64,000 nucleotides of DNA from Candidatus Altimarinota bacterium (GTDB lineage Bacteria > Cyanobacteriota > Cyanobacteriia > Cyanobacteriales > Microcystaceae), in contig JAAUUT010000004.1 in the NCBI GenBank assembly GCA_012031035.1, positions 1 to 64,000 of the forward strand, read 5' to 3'. The notes under the pieces are model-generated. The model saw nothing but the letters and a program-made list of their open reading frames with translations. It did not search any database and had not been told where the DNA came from. Shown piece after piece: positions 54,895 through 64,000 of this stretch (the first letter of the stretch is position 1; each line of letters opens with the position of its first letter). The position numbers and the translations under genes were made by a program.

Positions 54895-55164
54895 ATGAGT
54901 AACGAAACCTATCTAAATCATCCAACATTCGGACTGCTTTATAGAGTATGCCTGCTCGATGAAAATCAAGAAATTTTTACAACGCTTTATGCTCAACGCC
55001 TCTTTTTCTTGGTAAAAACCACTCCAGAAGGAACTTCTTTTGAAATCATCAGCCGTGCCGATTCGCGTTTATTGGTAGAAAATCGTTTGCGCAAACTGCG
55101 GCGTACCGAATCTTCTCAAGAATATAAGCAGCTTTATGATATTTATCAGCAAACTTTTCAGTAA
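54895..55164 (+). CDS. pipX: PipX, PII-interacting coactivator of NtcA
   Basis: 89 residues, the family length. The Tudor-like N-terminal part is NHPTFGLLYRVCLLDENQEIFTTLYAQRLFFLV and the C-terminal helices are RLLVENRLRKLRR and SQEYKQLYDIYQQTF. PipX bridges nitrogen signalling: bound to NtcA it boosts nitrogen-starvation transcription; bound to PII it is held inactive. It is followed 165 bases on by pipY, as is usual in cyanobacteria. The upstream region is AT-rich. Confidence 0.95.
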   Translation: MSNETYLNHPTFGLLYRVCLLDENQEIFTTLYAQRLFFLVKTTPEGTSFEIISRADSRLLVENRLRKLRRTESSQEYKQLYDIYQQTFQ

Positions 55165-55172
55165 GGAATGGG

Positions 55173-55200
55173 GATTGGTGATTGGCGATTGGTGATTGGG
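55173..55200. repeat. heptanucleotide tandem repeat, four GATTGGN copies
   Basis: GATTGGT, GATTGGC, GATTGGT, GATTGGG, head to tail, right after the pipX stop. This is an STRR-type array. Confidence 0.85.
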
Positions 55201-55293
55201 GAATAGGTAAGGTGGCAGTAGGGGAGAATAAAAAGAATATTTACTTTTAACTTCCATTACTGATAACTGATAACTGGTTACTGAAAAAGTCCC

Positions 55294-55320
55294 CCTTGTC
55301 TACCTTGTCCTCCTTGTCTC
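55294..55320. repeat. 9-base tandem repeat, three CCTTGTCNN copies
   Basis: CCTTGTCTA, CCTTGTCCT and CCTTGTCTC in tandem, ending nine bases before the pipY ATG. It lies where a ribosome site would be and there is no obvious Shine-Dalgarno. Confidence 0.75.
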
Positions 55321-55329
55321 TCCAATCCC

Positions 55330-55989
55330 ATGACTGTTACTCAACGTATTAACCAAATTCGCCAACAAATCCCGTCTCACGTCCGTTTAGTTGCCATCAC
55401 CAAACAAGTATCGGTGGAGGCGATGAGAGAAGCTTATGCAGCAGGAATACGCGATTTTGGCGAAAATCGCTTGCAAGAAGCTTTATTAAAACAAGAGCAA
55501 TTACAAGACTTGCCGGATATTTGCTGGCATTTTATCGGTCATCTACAGGCAAATAAAGCCAAAAAGATTTTAGAGCATTTTCAATGGATACATTCGGTTG
55601 ACGATCGCGCGATCGCTCAACGTCTCAATCGATTAGCTGCCGAGTTATCCCATCCTCCTCAAGTCTTATTACAAGTTAAAATTTTGCCCGACCCTAATAA
55701 ATATGGTTGGCAAACTCCCGAACTTCTAGAATCATTACCCGAATTAGAACAATACCATCATCTCCAAATTCAAGGTTTGATGACAATTCTGCCCCTAGGA
55801 TTATCTGACGAACAAATCCTAGCAGCTTTTAAGTCAACCCGCGAATTGGCGCAAAAAATTAAACAGAAATCTAATTTACCGATAGAACAGCTATCCATGG
55901 GAATGTCAAATGATTATTTACTTGCGATCGAAGCATGCGCTACTATAATCCGCTTGGGGCGGATTATTTTCGGAGAGAGAATAAGTTAA
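55330..55989 (+). CDS. pipY: PipY/YggS, PLP homeostasis protein
   Basis: 219 residues, normal length. The PLP-lysine region is VRLVAITKQVSVEAMREAYAAG, and DFGENRLQEALLKQ, WHFIGHLQANKAKK, IHSVDD and LSMGMSNDYLLAIEACATIIRLGRIIFG are family signatures. The fold is a TIM barrel without known enzymatic activity; it keeps pyridoxal phosphate balanced and cells healthy with respect to amino and keto acids. The pipX-pipY pair is a known functional link. Confidence 0.95.
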   Translation: MTVTQRINQIRQQIPSHVRLVAITKQVSVEAMREAYAAGIRDFGENRLQEALLKQEQLQDLPDICWHFIGHLQANKAKKILEHFQWIHSVDDRAIAQRLNRLAAELSHPPQVLLQVKILPDPNKYGWQTPELLESLPELEQYHHLQIQGLMTILPLGLSDEQILAAFKSTRELAQKIKQKSNLPIEQLSMGMSNDYLLAIEACATIIRLGRIIFGERIS

Positions 55990-56417
55990 GATAAATTTGG
56001 AATTTTTTGTTAAAAACATTTGACAAATATGTATTTTAATTTTACTTTTTGTTTATGATTTTTTTTTCTAGACTAAAATCTAAGTAGATTTTTATACAAT
56101 CTATTATTGGTTAAGCATAGAGCTAGAGTTATCGAAATCATTTTGTTTTATGAGGGAACCAACTGTAAGCTCTATACGACTAGGGATAAGAAATAATCAA
56201 GCTGTATCTTTTAAAAGCTTGTCTTAATTCAAGTCGAGTAATTTCTTAGTTTATTTGTACTGCTTAAACCTATGAAGCTAAACAGTGCAAAAAATCGATG
56301 GTTGCTCAAATCAATCGTCGATAACTAATGAGTTTATAGTTTTCTCTCAACAGAAAAACCTTTAAACCGTCATAAAGGTTACTGACCAACAGCTAAAATC
56401 GTAAAGGAAGCGAAACT
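55990..56417 (+). promoter_or_regulatory. long intergenic leader upstream of sepF, with a candidate promoter
   Basis: 428 bases without a gene. A TTGACA box at 56020-56025 is followed after 17 bases by TACTTT (56043-56048), a fair promoter. The rest has scattered inverted repeats such as TTAAAAGCTTGTC and AATCGATGGTTGC/ATCGTCGATA-like halves but no known RNA. A long leader before sepF may be regulated, but that is not demonstrated. Confidence 0.4.
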
Positions 56418-56990
56418 GTGAATACGATTCTGACAAAACTAAAAGACTTTGTAGGCATCTCGGAACCAGATGAGTATGACTATGAAGAATGGGAACAAGA
56501 CCCCAACAACGATCCCGAACGGGACAATCGCGCAGTTGAAGAAGAACCGCAATCTCGCCGACCAAATCGAGAACCATTGAATTTAACAGCAGAAACAGGA
56601 TTAGGCCCTACTACGAGAAATAACGTGATTGGTATGCCAGGAATAGCTAACGGTGTAGCTGAAGTTGTCGTGATCGAACCACATTCGTTTGAAGAAATGC
56701 CCCAAGTGATTCAAACGTTACGGGAGCGCAAATCTGTAGTGTTAAATTTAAACACGATGAATCCAGCAGAAGCGCAACGAGCAGTAGATTTCGTCGCTGG
56801 CGGAACCTATGCCATTGACGGACACCAAGAACGAATTGGAGAAAGCATTTTTCTGTTTACGCCCAATAGCGTGAAAGTCAGTACGCTTTCAGGTGTCGTT
56901 CACGATGTCCCTGAAGTTGCCAAAGCAGCGCCTCGTTCGGTTCCACCAACACCGACTTGGGGAGCAGATCTCAACCGTATGGCTCAATAA
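56418..56990 (+). CDS. sepF: cell division protein SepF (Cdv2)
   Basis: 190 residues from GTG 56418. The membrane-binding amphipathic N-terminus is [14 protein letters not shown], followed by an acidic, disordered stretch ([19 protein letters not shown]), then the SepF core ([67 protein letters not shown]). SepF bundles and tethers FtsZ at midcell. It sits between pipY and proC, a typical cyanobacterial order. Confidence 0.96.
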   Translation: MNTILTKLKDFVGISEPDEYDYEEWEQDPNNDPERDNRAVEEEPQSRRPNREPLNLTAETGLGPTTRNNVIGMPGIANGVAEVVVIEPHSFEEMPQVIQTLRERKSVVLNLNTMNPAEAQRAVDFVAGGTYAIDGHQERIGESIFLFTPNSVKVSTLSGVVHDVPEVAKAAPRSVPPTPTWGADLNRMAQ

Positions 56991-57064
56991 TAACCAAGCG
57001 AGTTCAGCTATCGGTTAAACTAAATAAGCAATCGCAAATAGGTTAGGGAATAGACGATAACCAA

Positions 57065-57868
57065 GTGTCTATAAAATTAGGAATTCTCGGTGGCGGGGTA
57101 ATGGCAGAAGCAATTTTATCCCGCCTAATTACTGCCAATATTTACGCGACCGATGAGATTTTAGTCAGCGATCCTGATTCGCAGCGACGAGATTTTTTAC
57201 AGCAAAAATATGGTGTCCGAGCAATTGTTGAGAATCGCTCGGTTGTAGGGTCAGATATTTTACTGCTAGCAATAAAACCGCAAGTCTTAGATCTTGTCAT
57301 AGCAGAAATGAAAAATGACTCTGCACAAAAGCCGTCGTTAGTCATTTCAATTCTGGCAGGCGTACCGCTAGCTCGTCTAGAAGCCGCCTTTCCCCAAATT
57401 CCAGTCGTTCGGGCGATGCCCAATACCCCCGCGACAGTGGGGGCAGGAATTACCGCGATCGCACCTGGGAAAACAGTAGAAGCATCCCATCTCGATTTAG
57501 CAAAATCAATTTTTGCAGCCGTTGGGGAAGTGGTAGAAGTACCAGAATCTTTAATGGATGCGGTGACGGGTTTATCGGGTTCGGGCCCTGCTTATGTAGC
57601 GATCGCGATCGAAGCTTTAGCAGATGGCGGAGTCGCCGCAGGATTATCGAGGACAGTCGCTATGCAATTAGCGCTGCAAACAGTATTTGGAACGGCAAAA
57701 TTATTGCAATCGGGACTACATCCCGCCGAATTAAAAGATCGGGTCAGCAGTCCGGGCGGTACTACAATTACAGGAGTCACTGAGTTAGAACGGGCGGGGT
57801 TTCGTTCGGCGTTGATAGAAGCCGTCCTCGCAGCAACTCGGCGATCGCGAGAATTGGGCAAGTCTTGA
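57065..57868 (+). CDS. proC: pyrroline-5-carboxylate reductase
   Basis: 267 residues from GTG 57065. NAD(P) motif IKLGILGGGVMAEAILSRL; signature RAMPNTPATVGAGITAI and the C-terminal VTGLSGSGPAYVAIAIEALADGGVAAGL plus LKDRVSSPGGTTITGVTELE. It reduces pyrroline-5-carboxylate to proline. It follows sepF by 74 bases on the same strand, as in other cyanobacteria. There is no sign of damage. Confidence 0.96.
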   Translation: MSIKLGILGGGVMAEAILSRLITANIYATDEILVSDPDSQRRDFLQQKYGVRAIVENRSVVGSDILLLAIKPQVLDLVIAEMKNDSAQKPSLVISILAGVPLARLEAAFPQIPVVRAMPNTPATVGAGITAIAPGKTVEASHLDLAKSIFAAVGEVVEVPESLMDAVTGLSGSGPAYVAIAIEALADGGVAAGLSRTVAMQLALQTVFGTAKLLQSGLHPAELKDRVSSPGGTTITGVTELERAGFRSALIEAVLAATRRSRELGKS

Positions 57869-58011
57869 ATCAGCGATCGGTTGACTGTTCGCTATTTATT
57901 GATAAATGTTAAAGAGGGCAGAAGCCCAATAAAAATACAATAAATCGCTCAACATTATATAGTATTCAATAGAACTTCAAATCGATAAGCCTATCGACCG
58001 ACCCTAGCCTA

Positions 58012-58473
58012 ATGGATATCAATGTAAGCGATCGCACTTATGTACTTTTAGAACTGCCCTCGAAAGTAGAATATGCTTTACTGGCACTATTAGAATTAAC
58101 CAGTCATTTCGATAAAAGCAATCCTCTAACGATTAGCGAAATTGCCGCCAAACAGAACATCCCCGATCGCTATTTAGAACACATCTTTACTAACTTGCGA
58201 CGAGGTGGAATGGTACAAAGTTTGCGCGGTTCTAAAGGAGGCTACATTCTTTCGCGCGATCCCAGTCAGATTGTCGTACTAGAAGTCGTTTCTTTAGTCG
58301 AAGGCGATCGCAAAGATAAGGAATCTGGCGATACGGTAGAGCGTCAGTTAGTTCGTGAAATCTGGCACAAAGCTAACCATGCCTCGCTCGGTATTTTAGA
58401 ACGTTACACCCTACAAGATCTGTGCCAGCGTCGAGATTCTCTCAAACAAGAAGGGTTAATGTACTATATCTAA
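58012..58473 (+). CDS. Rrf2 family transcriptional regulator
   Basis: 153 residues. An Rrf2 winged helix is clear: PSKVEYALLALLELTSHF, TISEIAAKQNIPDRYLEHIFTNLRRGGMVQSLRGSKGGYILSRDPSQIVVLEVVSLVEGD. The three cysteines that bind Fe-S in IscR or NsrR are absent; only one Cys is near the C-terminus (LQDLCQRRDSL). So it is of the CymR-like, cluster-free type. The target is not known. It overlaps the padR stop by four bases, tail to tail. Confidence 0.9.
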   Translation: MDINVSDRTYVLLELPSKVEYALLALLELTSHFDKSNPLTISEIAAKQNIPDRYLEHIFTNLRRGGMVQSLRGSKGGYILSRDPSQIVVLEVVSLVEGDRKDKESGDTVERQLVREIWHKANHASLGILERYTLQDLCQRRDSLKQEGLMYYI

Positions 58474-59009
58474 AAGATATGGGCTTTGTTTGTGGATTCG
58501 TGTAACGTAAGTTTCTCCCAATCAAGCCGATCGCATAGCCATTTAATTTCATGTTCGACCATTTCTCGATGTCTTTCCCAAGCTGTGGCTTGATAAATGT
58601 CATCGGGCAAAAATTGTAGATTTTGATTTTCCAAACGCAGCCGACAAACCATCAACCGATGCTCTAGTAACTGAACTCTATCTTGGGGTACTAGATGGCT
58701 GAAGAAGAAAAACTTTATCATAAAACGCGATCGCGCATACACCCAGCTTTCTTGGGGATGTTCGAGCATCTGCTGTTTCCATAAGGCTTTTCCTTTTTGG
58801 GTAATGCTGTAAATTTTGCGCGTAGAACCCCCTGTATCGTCTTCAACAACCTGAATGACTTCTTGTTCTTCCAATCGCTTCAAGAGGGGATAAATTGCGC
58901 CGTAATTAGCGCTAATACACCCACTCATAAAAACTTCAAGCTGTTGTTTTAAACGATAGCCGTGTAGGGGTTCCTTTTGCAGTAAACCTAGAACCGCAAG
59001 TTCTAACAT
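58470..59009 (-). CDS. PadR family transcriptional repressor
   Basis: 179 residues. N-terminal PadR winged helix: MLELAVLGLLQKEPLHGYRLKQQLEVFM, GAIYPLLKRLEEQEVIQVVEDD and KIYSITQKGKALW; the C-terminal helical part resembles the PadR C domain (QLLEHRLMVCRLRLENQNL). It is divergent from the efflux locus. A perfect 9-base inverted repeat lies between the two starts and is the likely operator, so the protein probably represses itself and the pump genes until a drug or metabolite is sensed. Confidence 0.92.
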   Translation of the reverse strand: MLELAVLGLLQKEPLHGYRLKQQLEVFMSGCISANYGAIYPLLKRLEEQEVIQVVEDDTGGSTRKIYSITQKGKALWKQQMLEHPQESWVYARSRFMIKFFFFSHLVPQDRVQLLEHRLMVCRLRLENQNLQFLPDDIYQATAWERHREMVEHEIKWLCDRLDWEKLTLHESTNKAHIF

Positions 59010-59014
59010 AAGAC

Positions 59015-59046
59015 GTATATCAATTCAATATATCAAATTGATATAC
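59015..59046. promoter_or_regulatory. PadR operator candidate
   Basis: GTATATCAA (59015-59023) and TTGATATAC (59038-59046) are perfect inverted repeats, 14 bases apart, between the padR start (59009) and the efflux start (59074). The spacer is AT-rich. Confidence 0.75.
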
Positions 59047-59073
59047 TCTATCAAAGAATTCAAGCAAAACGAA

Positions 59074-61699
59074 ATGTCGAATCTTGAACCCATTCGAGCG
59101 TCTAGAGAAAACGAACAGACTGCCCAAGCGAATACGGAATCTTTTCCCCAACCGCCACGCTCCCTAATTTGGGGACTTGCTCTGTTGCTTCTCGGCGTTG
59201 GGGCGGGATGGGGAGCTAATTGGTGGTTGAGTAGCCGTAGCGAACAAGCCCCCCCTGCAATGGGAGCAATGACAGGTCAACCGCAAGCCGTACCAGTCAG
59301 ATTAGCCGCCGTACAAAGAGCCAGCGTAGAAGACAACATCACCATTACCTTTGACTCAGCACGAGATGAAGATATAGCCGCCGTTGACGTACAAAACCGC
59401 GTTGCGATCGCCCAACCTCAACTCCCTGATATCGTACAGCGCACAGGCGTAAGAGTCACGAAGCAATCCAATAGCATTCTAATGGCATTTGGCTTGTTTA
59501 GCGAAGATAACCGCTACGATCCCATCTTTTTAAGCAACTATGCCGATCGCTATTTAGTAGACGCGCTAAGACGAATTGACGGTATTGGAGACGTGCGCGT
59601 GTTTGGAGAGAGACGCTATGCCATGCGTTTGTGGTTAGATCCCAATCGCCTTGCTAGTCGGGGATTGACGACGCAAGATGTCGTCAATGCTCTCAACGAA
59701 CAAAACATTCAAGTTGGGGCAGGACAAATCGGACAGGAACCCGCACCCGAAGGACAGCAATTTCAAACGGATTTACGCGCCATCAGCCAACTGGCAGACC
59801 CTAGAGAATTTGAGAATGTTATCCTCAAAACCGATGAAAATGGTGCATTAATCCGGTTAAAAGATGTCGGTCGTGCAGAATTAGGAGCGCAAAACTATAA
59901 TTCTTTCCTGCGATTTCGCGGACAAGAAGCGGTGGGATTGGGGATTTATCAGCTTCCTAACAGTAATGCCCTCGATGTCGCTAGAGCAGCTAAAGCAGAA
60001 ATGGCAAGACTGTCTGAGACATTTCCGCCAGGAATCTCTTATCAGCTATCCTTTGATACCACTTTATTTGTAGAGCAGTCTTTACAAGAAGTGGTCATCA
60101 CCTTATTGATGGCGGTGGGACTCGTAATTCTTATCATCTTCGTCTTTTTACAAGACTGGCGAACTACCCTAATTCCTGCTTTGACGATTCCTCTGGCATT
60201 GATTGGAACGTTTGCTTTTATCAGAGTTTTTAACTTTTCGATCAATAGTTTAACCCTATTTGGTTTGACTCTTGCCTCTGGGATGGTGGTAGACGACGCG
60301 ATCGTCGTTGTAGAGCAAATTAGTCGCTACATTCAAGATAGAGAAATGAGTCCTCGGCGCGCCGCTAGCTTGGCAATGTCCGAGTTATTCGGGGCGGTAA
60401 TTGCGACTTCTTTAGTCTTAATGGCGGTGTTCGTTCCCGTGGCATTTTTTCCGGGAACGACGGGGACGACCCGTACAATCGATTCTCGGCGACCTACAAC
60501 CGAGACTTTTATCCATTCCAGAAGCGCAAATCATCCCCACTAATCCACCTGCTATACGCGGTTTAGGAAGTTTTGGCGGCTTTACCTTCCAACTGCAAGA
60601 CCGTCGAGGGAATAGCGATATCAATTCTTTGGTGCAAATTTTGGGGCAGCTTTTAGGACGTGCCAATCAAACTCCAGGATTGCAAGCAGTCTTTAGTACC
60701 TTCAGGGCCAACTCACCACAACTGCTGATCGATGTCAATCGCGAGCAGGCAAAAGCCCTACAAGTTGACATCAATGATATTTTTAGTACCTTGCAAACCG
60801 CTTTGGGTTCGCAATACGTCAACGATTTTACCTTACAACAGCGTACCTATCGGGTATACGTACAAGCAGACGAGCAATTTCGTTCTTCTCCAGAGGATAT
60901 CGGCAGACTCTATGTTCGTTCGAGTGAAGGAACGATGATTCCTCTGTCTAACTTAGTCACCGTTACGCCGACCGTAGGAGCGCCCACTATCAATCACTAT
61001 AATCTTTTCCGCGCGATCGAGATTAACGGTTCTGCTGCGTCTGGTCGCAGTTCTGGCGAAGCCATTAGAGCAATGGAACAAGCAGCACAACAAGTGCTTC
61101 CGGCAGGGTTTGGTTATGAATGGTCGGGAATCTCCCTCGAAGAACAAGAATCTGGAGGATTAGCGCCGGTTATCTTCGGATTGGGTTTAGTTTTCGTGTT
61201 TTTAGTGCTAGCGGCTCAATACGAAAACTTTATCGACCCGTTGATTATCATGCTTGCCGTACCTTTAGCAATTTTGGGAGCGCTTGTCGCTCAATCGTTG
61301 CGGGGATTGCCTAACGATATTTACTGTCAGATTGGATTGGTAATGTTGATCGGTTTGGCAAGTAAAAATGCTATTTTAATCGTTGAATTTGCCAACCAAT
61401 TGCGAGAGCAAGGACTTTCCATTGTTAAAGCCGCAGTAGAAGCCGCGCAAGAGCGTTTGCGACCAATTCTTATGACGGCAATTTCGACTTTAGTAGGGAT
61501 TTTTCCTTTAGTAATTGCCACGGGTGCAGGTGCTGGAAGTCGTCAATCTTTGGGAACGGCTGTTTTTGGCGGAATGTTAATTGCTACCTTTCTTAGTTTA
61601 TTTGTCGTTCCCATTTTGTATATAGCGATTAAGATGTTGAGCGATCGCGTTTTTACCAAAAAGACGCGAACAAGAAAGTTAGATTATTACACGGCATAG
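59074..61699 (+). pseudogene. collapsed RND efflux locus: adaptor N-terminus fused to AcrB-like pump with internal deletion
   Basis: From the ATG at 59074 about 90 residues are a periplasmic adaptor N-terminus: a signal-anchor (LIWGLALLLLGVGAGW) and QAVPVRLAAVQRASVED. At NITITFDSARDEDIAAVDVQNRVAIAQPQLP the frame becomes an HAE1-type RND pump near its residue 85, so the rest of the adaptor and the pump start are missing. The pump runs to AFFPGTTGT, where a second deletion of about 150 residues and a shift (fresh frame from 60470: RPVQSILGDLQPRLLSIPEAQ) leads on to 61699. TM blocks such as FGLTLASGMVVDDAIVVVEQI and VPLAILGALVAQSLRG remain. So the pump cannot be functional as written; a misassembly is possible. 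Confidence 0.75.
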
Positions 61700-61712
61700 C
61701 TATGCTGTTATT

Positions 61713-61927
61713 TCATTTGCGCTCTGGTATAGCCATTCGTAATCCTAGCCCAATCAAAACACTGCCTGAAAACCATTTCATCAAGACAGCCGCAAGTTGC
61801 TGACTTGATAATCGCTCGCCTAACCCACCTGCAAAATATCCAATCATTCCATAGCCTCTTTACTAAGCAAAGTACAGATCATTACTACAGCAGTTGTAAA
61901 GAACAAAATTATATTTGAGAGTGGCAT
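61713..61927 (-). pseudogene. LysE-family exporter with its middle deleted
   Basis: From ATG 61927 MPLSNIILFFTTAVVMICT matches the start of LysE exporters, but the frame then shifts to a stop. The other end, GYFAGGLGERLSSQQLAAVLMKWFSGSVLIGLGLRMAIPERK with TGA at 61713-61715, matches their C-terminus. Only about 65 of 210 residues are left, and about 145 are missing. It cannot function. Confidence 0.65.
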
Positions 61928-62228
61928 AAAATTACTCTTCTCCTGAAAGAGAATTGGATTAGATGCAGGTATATCAATATGATAGCGACTGGTCACTTTC
62001 CTGTAATTTGACTGGAATTTGGATAGTTTTTGGCAACAATAACACGAGTATTTATACTTTAAATAAACTACGCGACGATTGAAGCGCGATCGCATAAGTG
62101 CTTTATCTACCTAATAAAGCTGACGCAATTCGATAGAATATAGTCTACAAACACTTATCGAGTTCAACTCTCGAACAGACCGTAACGGCCCAAAAGCGAA
62201 TCGCAAGAACAGGAGAGAGAAATACGTA
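61928..62228. other. dnaK leader region, no gene seen
   Basis: 300 bases between the LysE remnant and dnaK. It contains CGAGTTCAACTCTCGAAC near 62158-62176, a weak hairpin, and one HIP1 site. I see no CIRCE element. Confidence 0.4.
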
Positions 62229-64000
62229 TGGGAAGAGTAGTCGGCATTGACCTGGGGACAACAAACTCCGTGGTAGCCGTCATGGAAGGCGGGAAGCCTC
62301 TTGTCATACCAAATTCAGAAGGAATGCGAACGACTCCTTCTGTGGTTGGCTTTACCAAAGATGAAGAATTAGTCGTGGGACAAATGGCACGACGACAAAC
62401 CGTGTTAAATCCCCAAAACACCTTTTTTGCCATTAAGCGCTTTATGGGTCGTAAATATGCGGAATTGCAGCCAGAATCAAAGCAAGTTCCCTATACTATT
62501 CGACGCGATGACATTGGCAATATTAAAATTCGCTGTCCCCGCCTAAAAAAAGAATTTGCCCCCGAAGAAATCTCAGCCATGATTCTGCGCAAACTTGCAG
62601 AAGAAGCCAGCCGCTTCTTAGGCGAAGAAGTAACGGGTGCAGTCATTACCGTTCCCGCTTACTTCAACGATTCCCAACGACAAGCGACCAGAGACGCAGG
62701 ACGCATTGCTGGATTAGAAGTTTTGCGCATCATTAACGAACCGACCGCAGCATCTTTGGCATATGGATTAGACCAAGAGCGAAGTCAGAAAATTCTCGTC
62801 TTCGACCTCGGCGGTGGGACGTTTGACGTTTCCATCCTCGAAGTAGGCGATGGCGTATTTGAAGTTAAAGCAACAAGTGGCGATACGCAGCTTGGGGGCG
62901 TAGATTTTGATAAGCGAATTGTCGATTGGCTGGCAGAACAGTTTTTAGAGACAGAAAAAATCGATTTGCGACGGCACGATCGCCAAGCCCTACAACGCTT
63001 GATGGAAGCTGCGGAAAAAGCCAAAATCGAACTCTCTGGCGTAAGCGTCACCGATATTAATTTACCTTTTATTGCCGTCGGCGAAGACGGGCCCAAACAT
63101 ATTGAAACTCGGCTGACTCGTCCGAAGTTTGAAGAACTTTGCGGCGATTTAATCACTCGCTTGCGCCGTCCGCTCAAACGCGCCCTCTCCGATGCGGGGA
63201 TGAGTCCAGTACAAATTGACGAAGTAGTATTGGTTGGCGGGGCAAGCCGAATGCCGATGGTGCAAGATCTCGTCCGCAGTTTTATTGACAAAGACCCCAA
63301 TCAAACGGTTAACCCCGATGAGGTCGTTGCGGTAGGCGCGGCAATTCAAGCAGGAATTCTGCAAGGCGAAGTGAAAGATATCCTTCTGCTCGATGTAACT
63401 CCCCTTTCGATAGGACTAGAAACTATCGGCGGAGTGATGAAAAAGCTGCTTCCTCGCAATACGACGATTCCCGTGCGCCGTTCCGATATTTTCTCGACTT
63501 CGGAAAATAATCAAACCCAGGTAGAAATTCACATTCTCCAGGGGGAAAGAGAAATGGTCGCGGGAAACAAATCATTAGGTCGCTTTAAGCTGACTGGAAT
63601 TCCTCCGGCTCCCAGAGGCGTGCCCCAAGTACAAGTGGCTTTTGATATCGATGCTAACGGGATATTACAAGTTACCGCTCGCGATAAAATGACGGGTCGA
63701 GAACAAAGTATTACCGTACAAGGCGCTTCAACCCTCAGCGAGTCGGAAATCAATCGCATGATGCGAGATGCGACAGAGTTTGCCCAGGAAGACCGAGAAC
63801 GCAGAGAAAGAGTAGAAAAACGCAATCGCGGGAGAGCGTTAGTCGATCGCGCTCAACGACAAGTCAAAGAAGCGACTCTCGATTTTGGCACTCAATTTAC
63901 CAGTTCCTATCGCCGTCAAATTGAATCCCTCAGTACAGAAATTCTCGACAGTCTCGAAAAAGATGACGAACGCAGACTCGATCGCGCCCAAGCAGATCTC
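62229..64000 (+). CDS. dnaK: DnaK-type Hsp70 chaperone (cut by window end)
   Basis: The ATG at 62229 follows a GGAGAG ribosome site. The frame is open to the edge, 590 codons. The nucleotide-binding domain has [65 protein letters not shown] and [11 protein letters not shown]. The substrate domain follows [23 protein letters not shown] to [23 protein letters not shown]. The sequence looks closer to the cyanobacterial DnaK1/DnaK3 type than to DnaK2, with [20 protein letters not shown]. The C-terminus, which would decide between them, is beyond the window. Confidence 0.93.

Noticed and set aside
54800-54895. NtcA-type site ahead of pipX
   Set aside because: GTG-N8-ACA at about 54838 is only loosely like GTA-N8-TAC, so not annotated.
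61844-62095. 83-residue minus-strand frame upstream of the LysE remnant
   Set aside because: Only its last part (MPLSNIILFFTTAVV) is meaningful, and that belongs to the LysE remnant.
1-64000. CRISPR array or prophage
   Set aside because: No spaced direct repeats with unique spacers and no cluster of phage structural genes were found.

Overview
The window looks like a cyanobacterial chromosome segment. It carries dense GCGATCGC (HIP1) octamers and heptanucleotide tandem repeats. Its genes include plastocyanin, cytochrome c6, LdpA, PipX/PipY, SepF, a Ycf45-like ATPase, a CruA-type lycopene cyclase and several cyanobacterial DUF families (1822, 2358, 2839, 4168). The genus cannot be fixed from this sequence; base composition and repeat content would suit a coccoid or pleurocapsalean strain. 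No rRNA, CRISPR array or prophage is seen.

Layout. 1-4.8 kb: a gene tail, tRNA-Thr, a PEP-CTERM phytase-like esterase and a CHAT-CHASE2 gene that forms a minus-strand run with a DUF1822 gene and a sigma-70-like gene (up to 7.7 kb). 8-14.3 kb: cytochrome P450, polyphosphate kinase, CruA-type cyclase and a small conserved protein. 14.4-16.1 kb: an orphan IS605-type tnpB with structured ends, next to a dead transposase. 16.3-17.2 kb: divergent petE and petJ with twin operator-like repeats. 17.4-22.3 kb: GAF protein, truncated FAD oxidoreductase, 2TM/TetR divergent pair, SDR, LysE exporter, fdhD. 22.3-29.2 kb: prfC, a delta-9 desaturase with a divergent TetR-type regulator, uvrA. 29.5-35 kb: MscS channel, DUF2358, DUF2839, a truncated GNAT flanked by repeats, and a coiled-coil/TPR/J-domain cassette. 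35-48 kb: ClC-CBS-USP protein, LdpA, Ycf45-like ATPase, acyltransferase, miaB, lipoprotein, DUF4168, MurT, AGCS symporter. 48-54.7 kb: polyprenyl-glycosyltransferase plus a large membrane protein, recJ and a NurA-domain gene. 54.9-57.9 kb: pipX-pipY-sepF-proC. 58-61.9 kb: Rrf2 and PadR regulators, a collapsed RND efflux locus and a LysE remnant. 62.2 kb to the edge: a dnaK3-like gene cut by the window end.

Two kinds of damage stand out. At least ten genes that otherwise look functional are interrupted by one-base length changes in mono-nucleotide runs (CHAT-CHASE2 twice, sigma, cruA, prfC, mscS, J-domain gene, ldpA, miaB, GT2). This looks more like sequencing or assembly error than decay, so I annotate these as single genes with the frameshift noted. 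Separately, the RND efflux locus and a LysE gene have lost their middles while keeping their ends, and three other loci are truncated remnants.

The most interesting candidates are: the sigma/DUF1822/CHAT-CHASE2 cassette; three divergent or self-regulated promoters with clear twin or palindromic operators (petE/petJ, 2TM/TetR, desaturase/TetR) plus a PadR palindrome; the TetR protein with a recombinase-like tail; the adaptor-pump fusion; and repeats inserted in frame inside cruA, ldpA and recJ.
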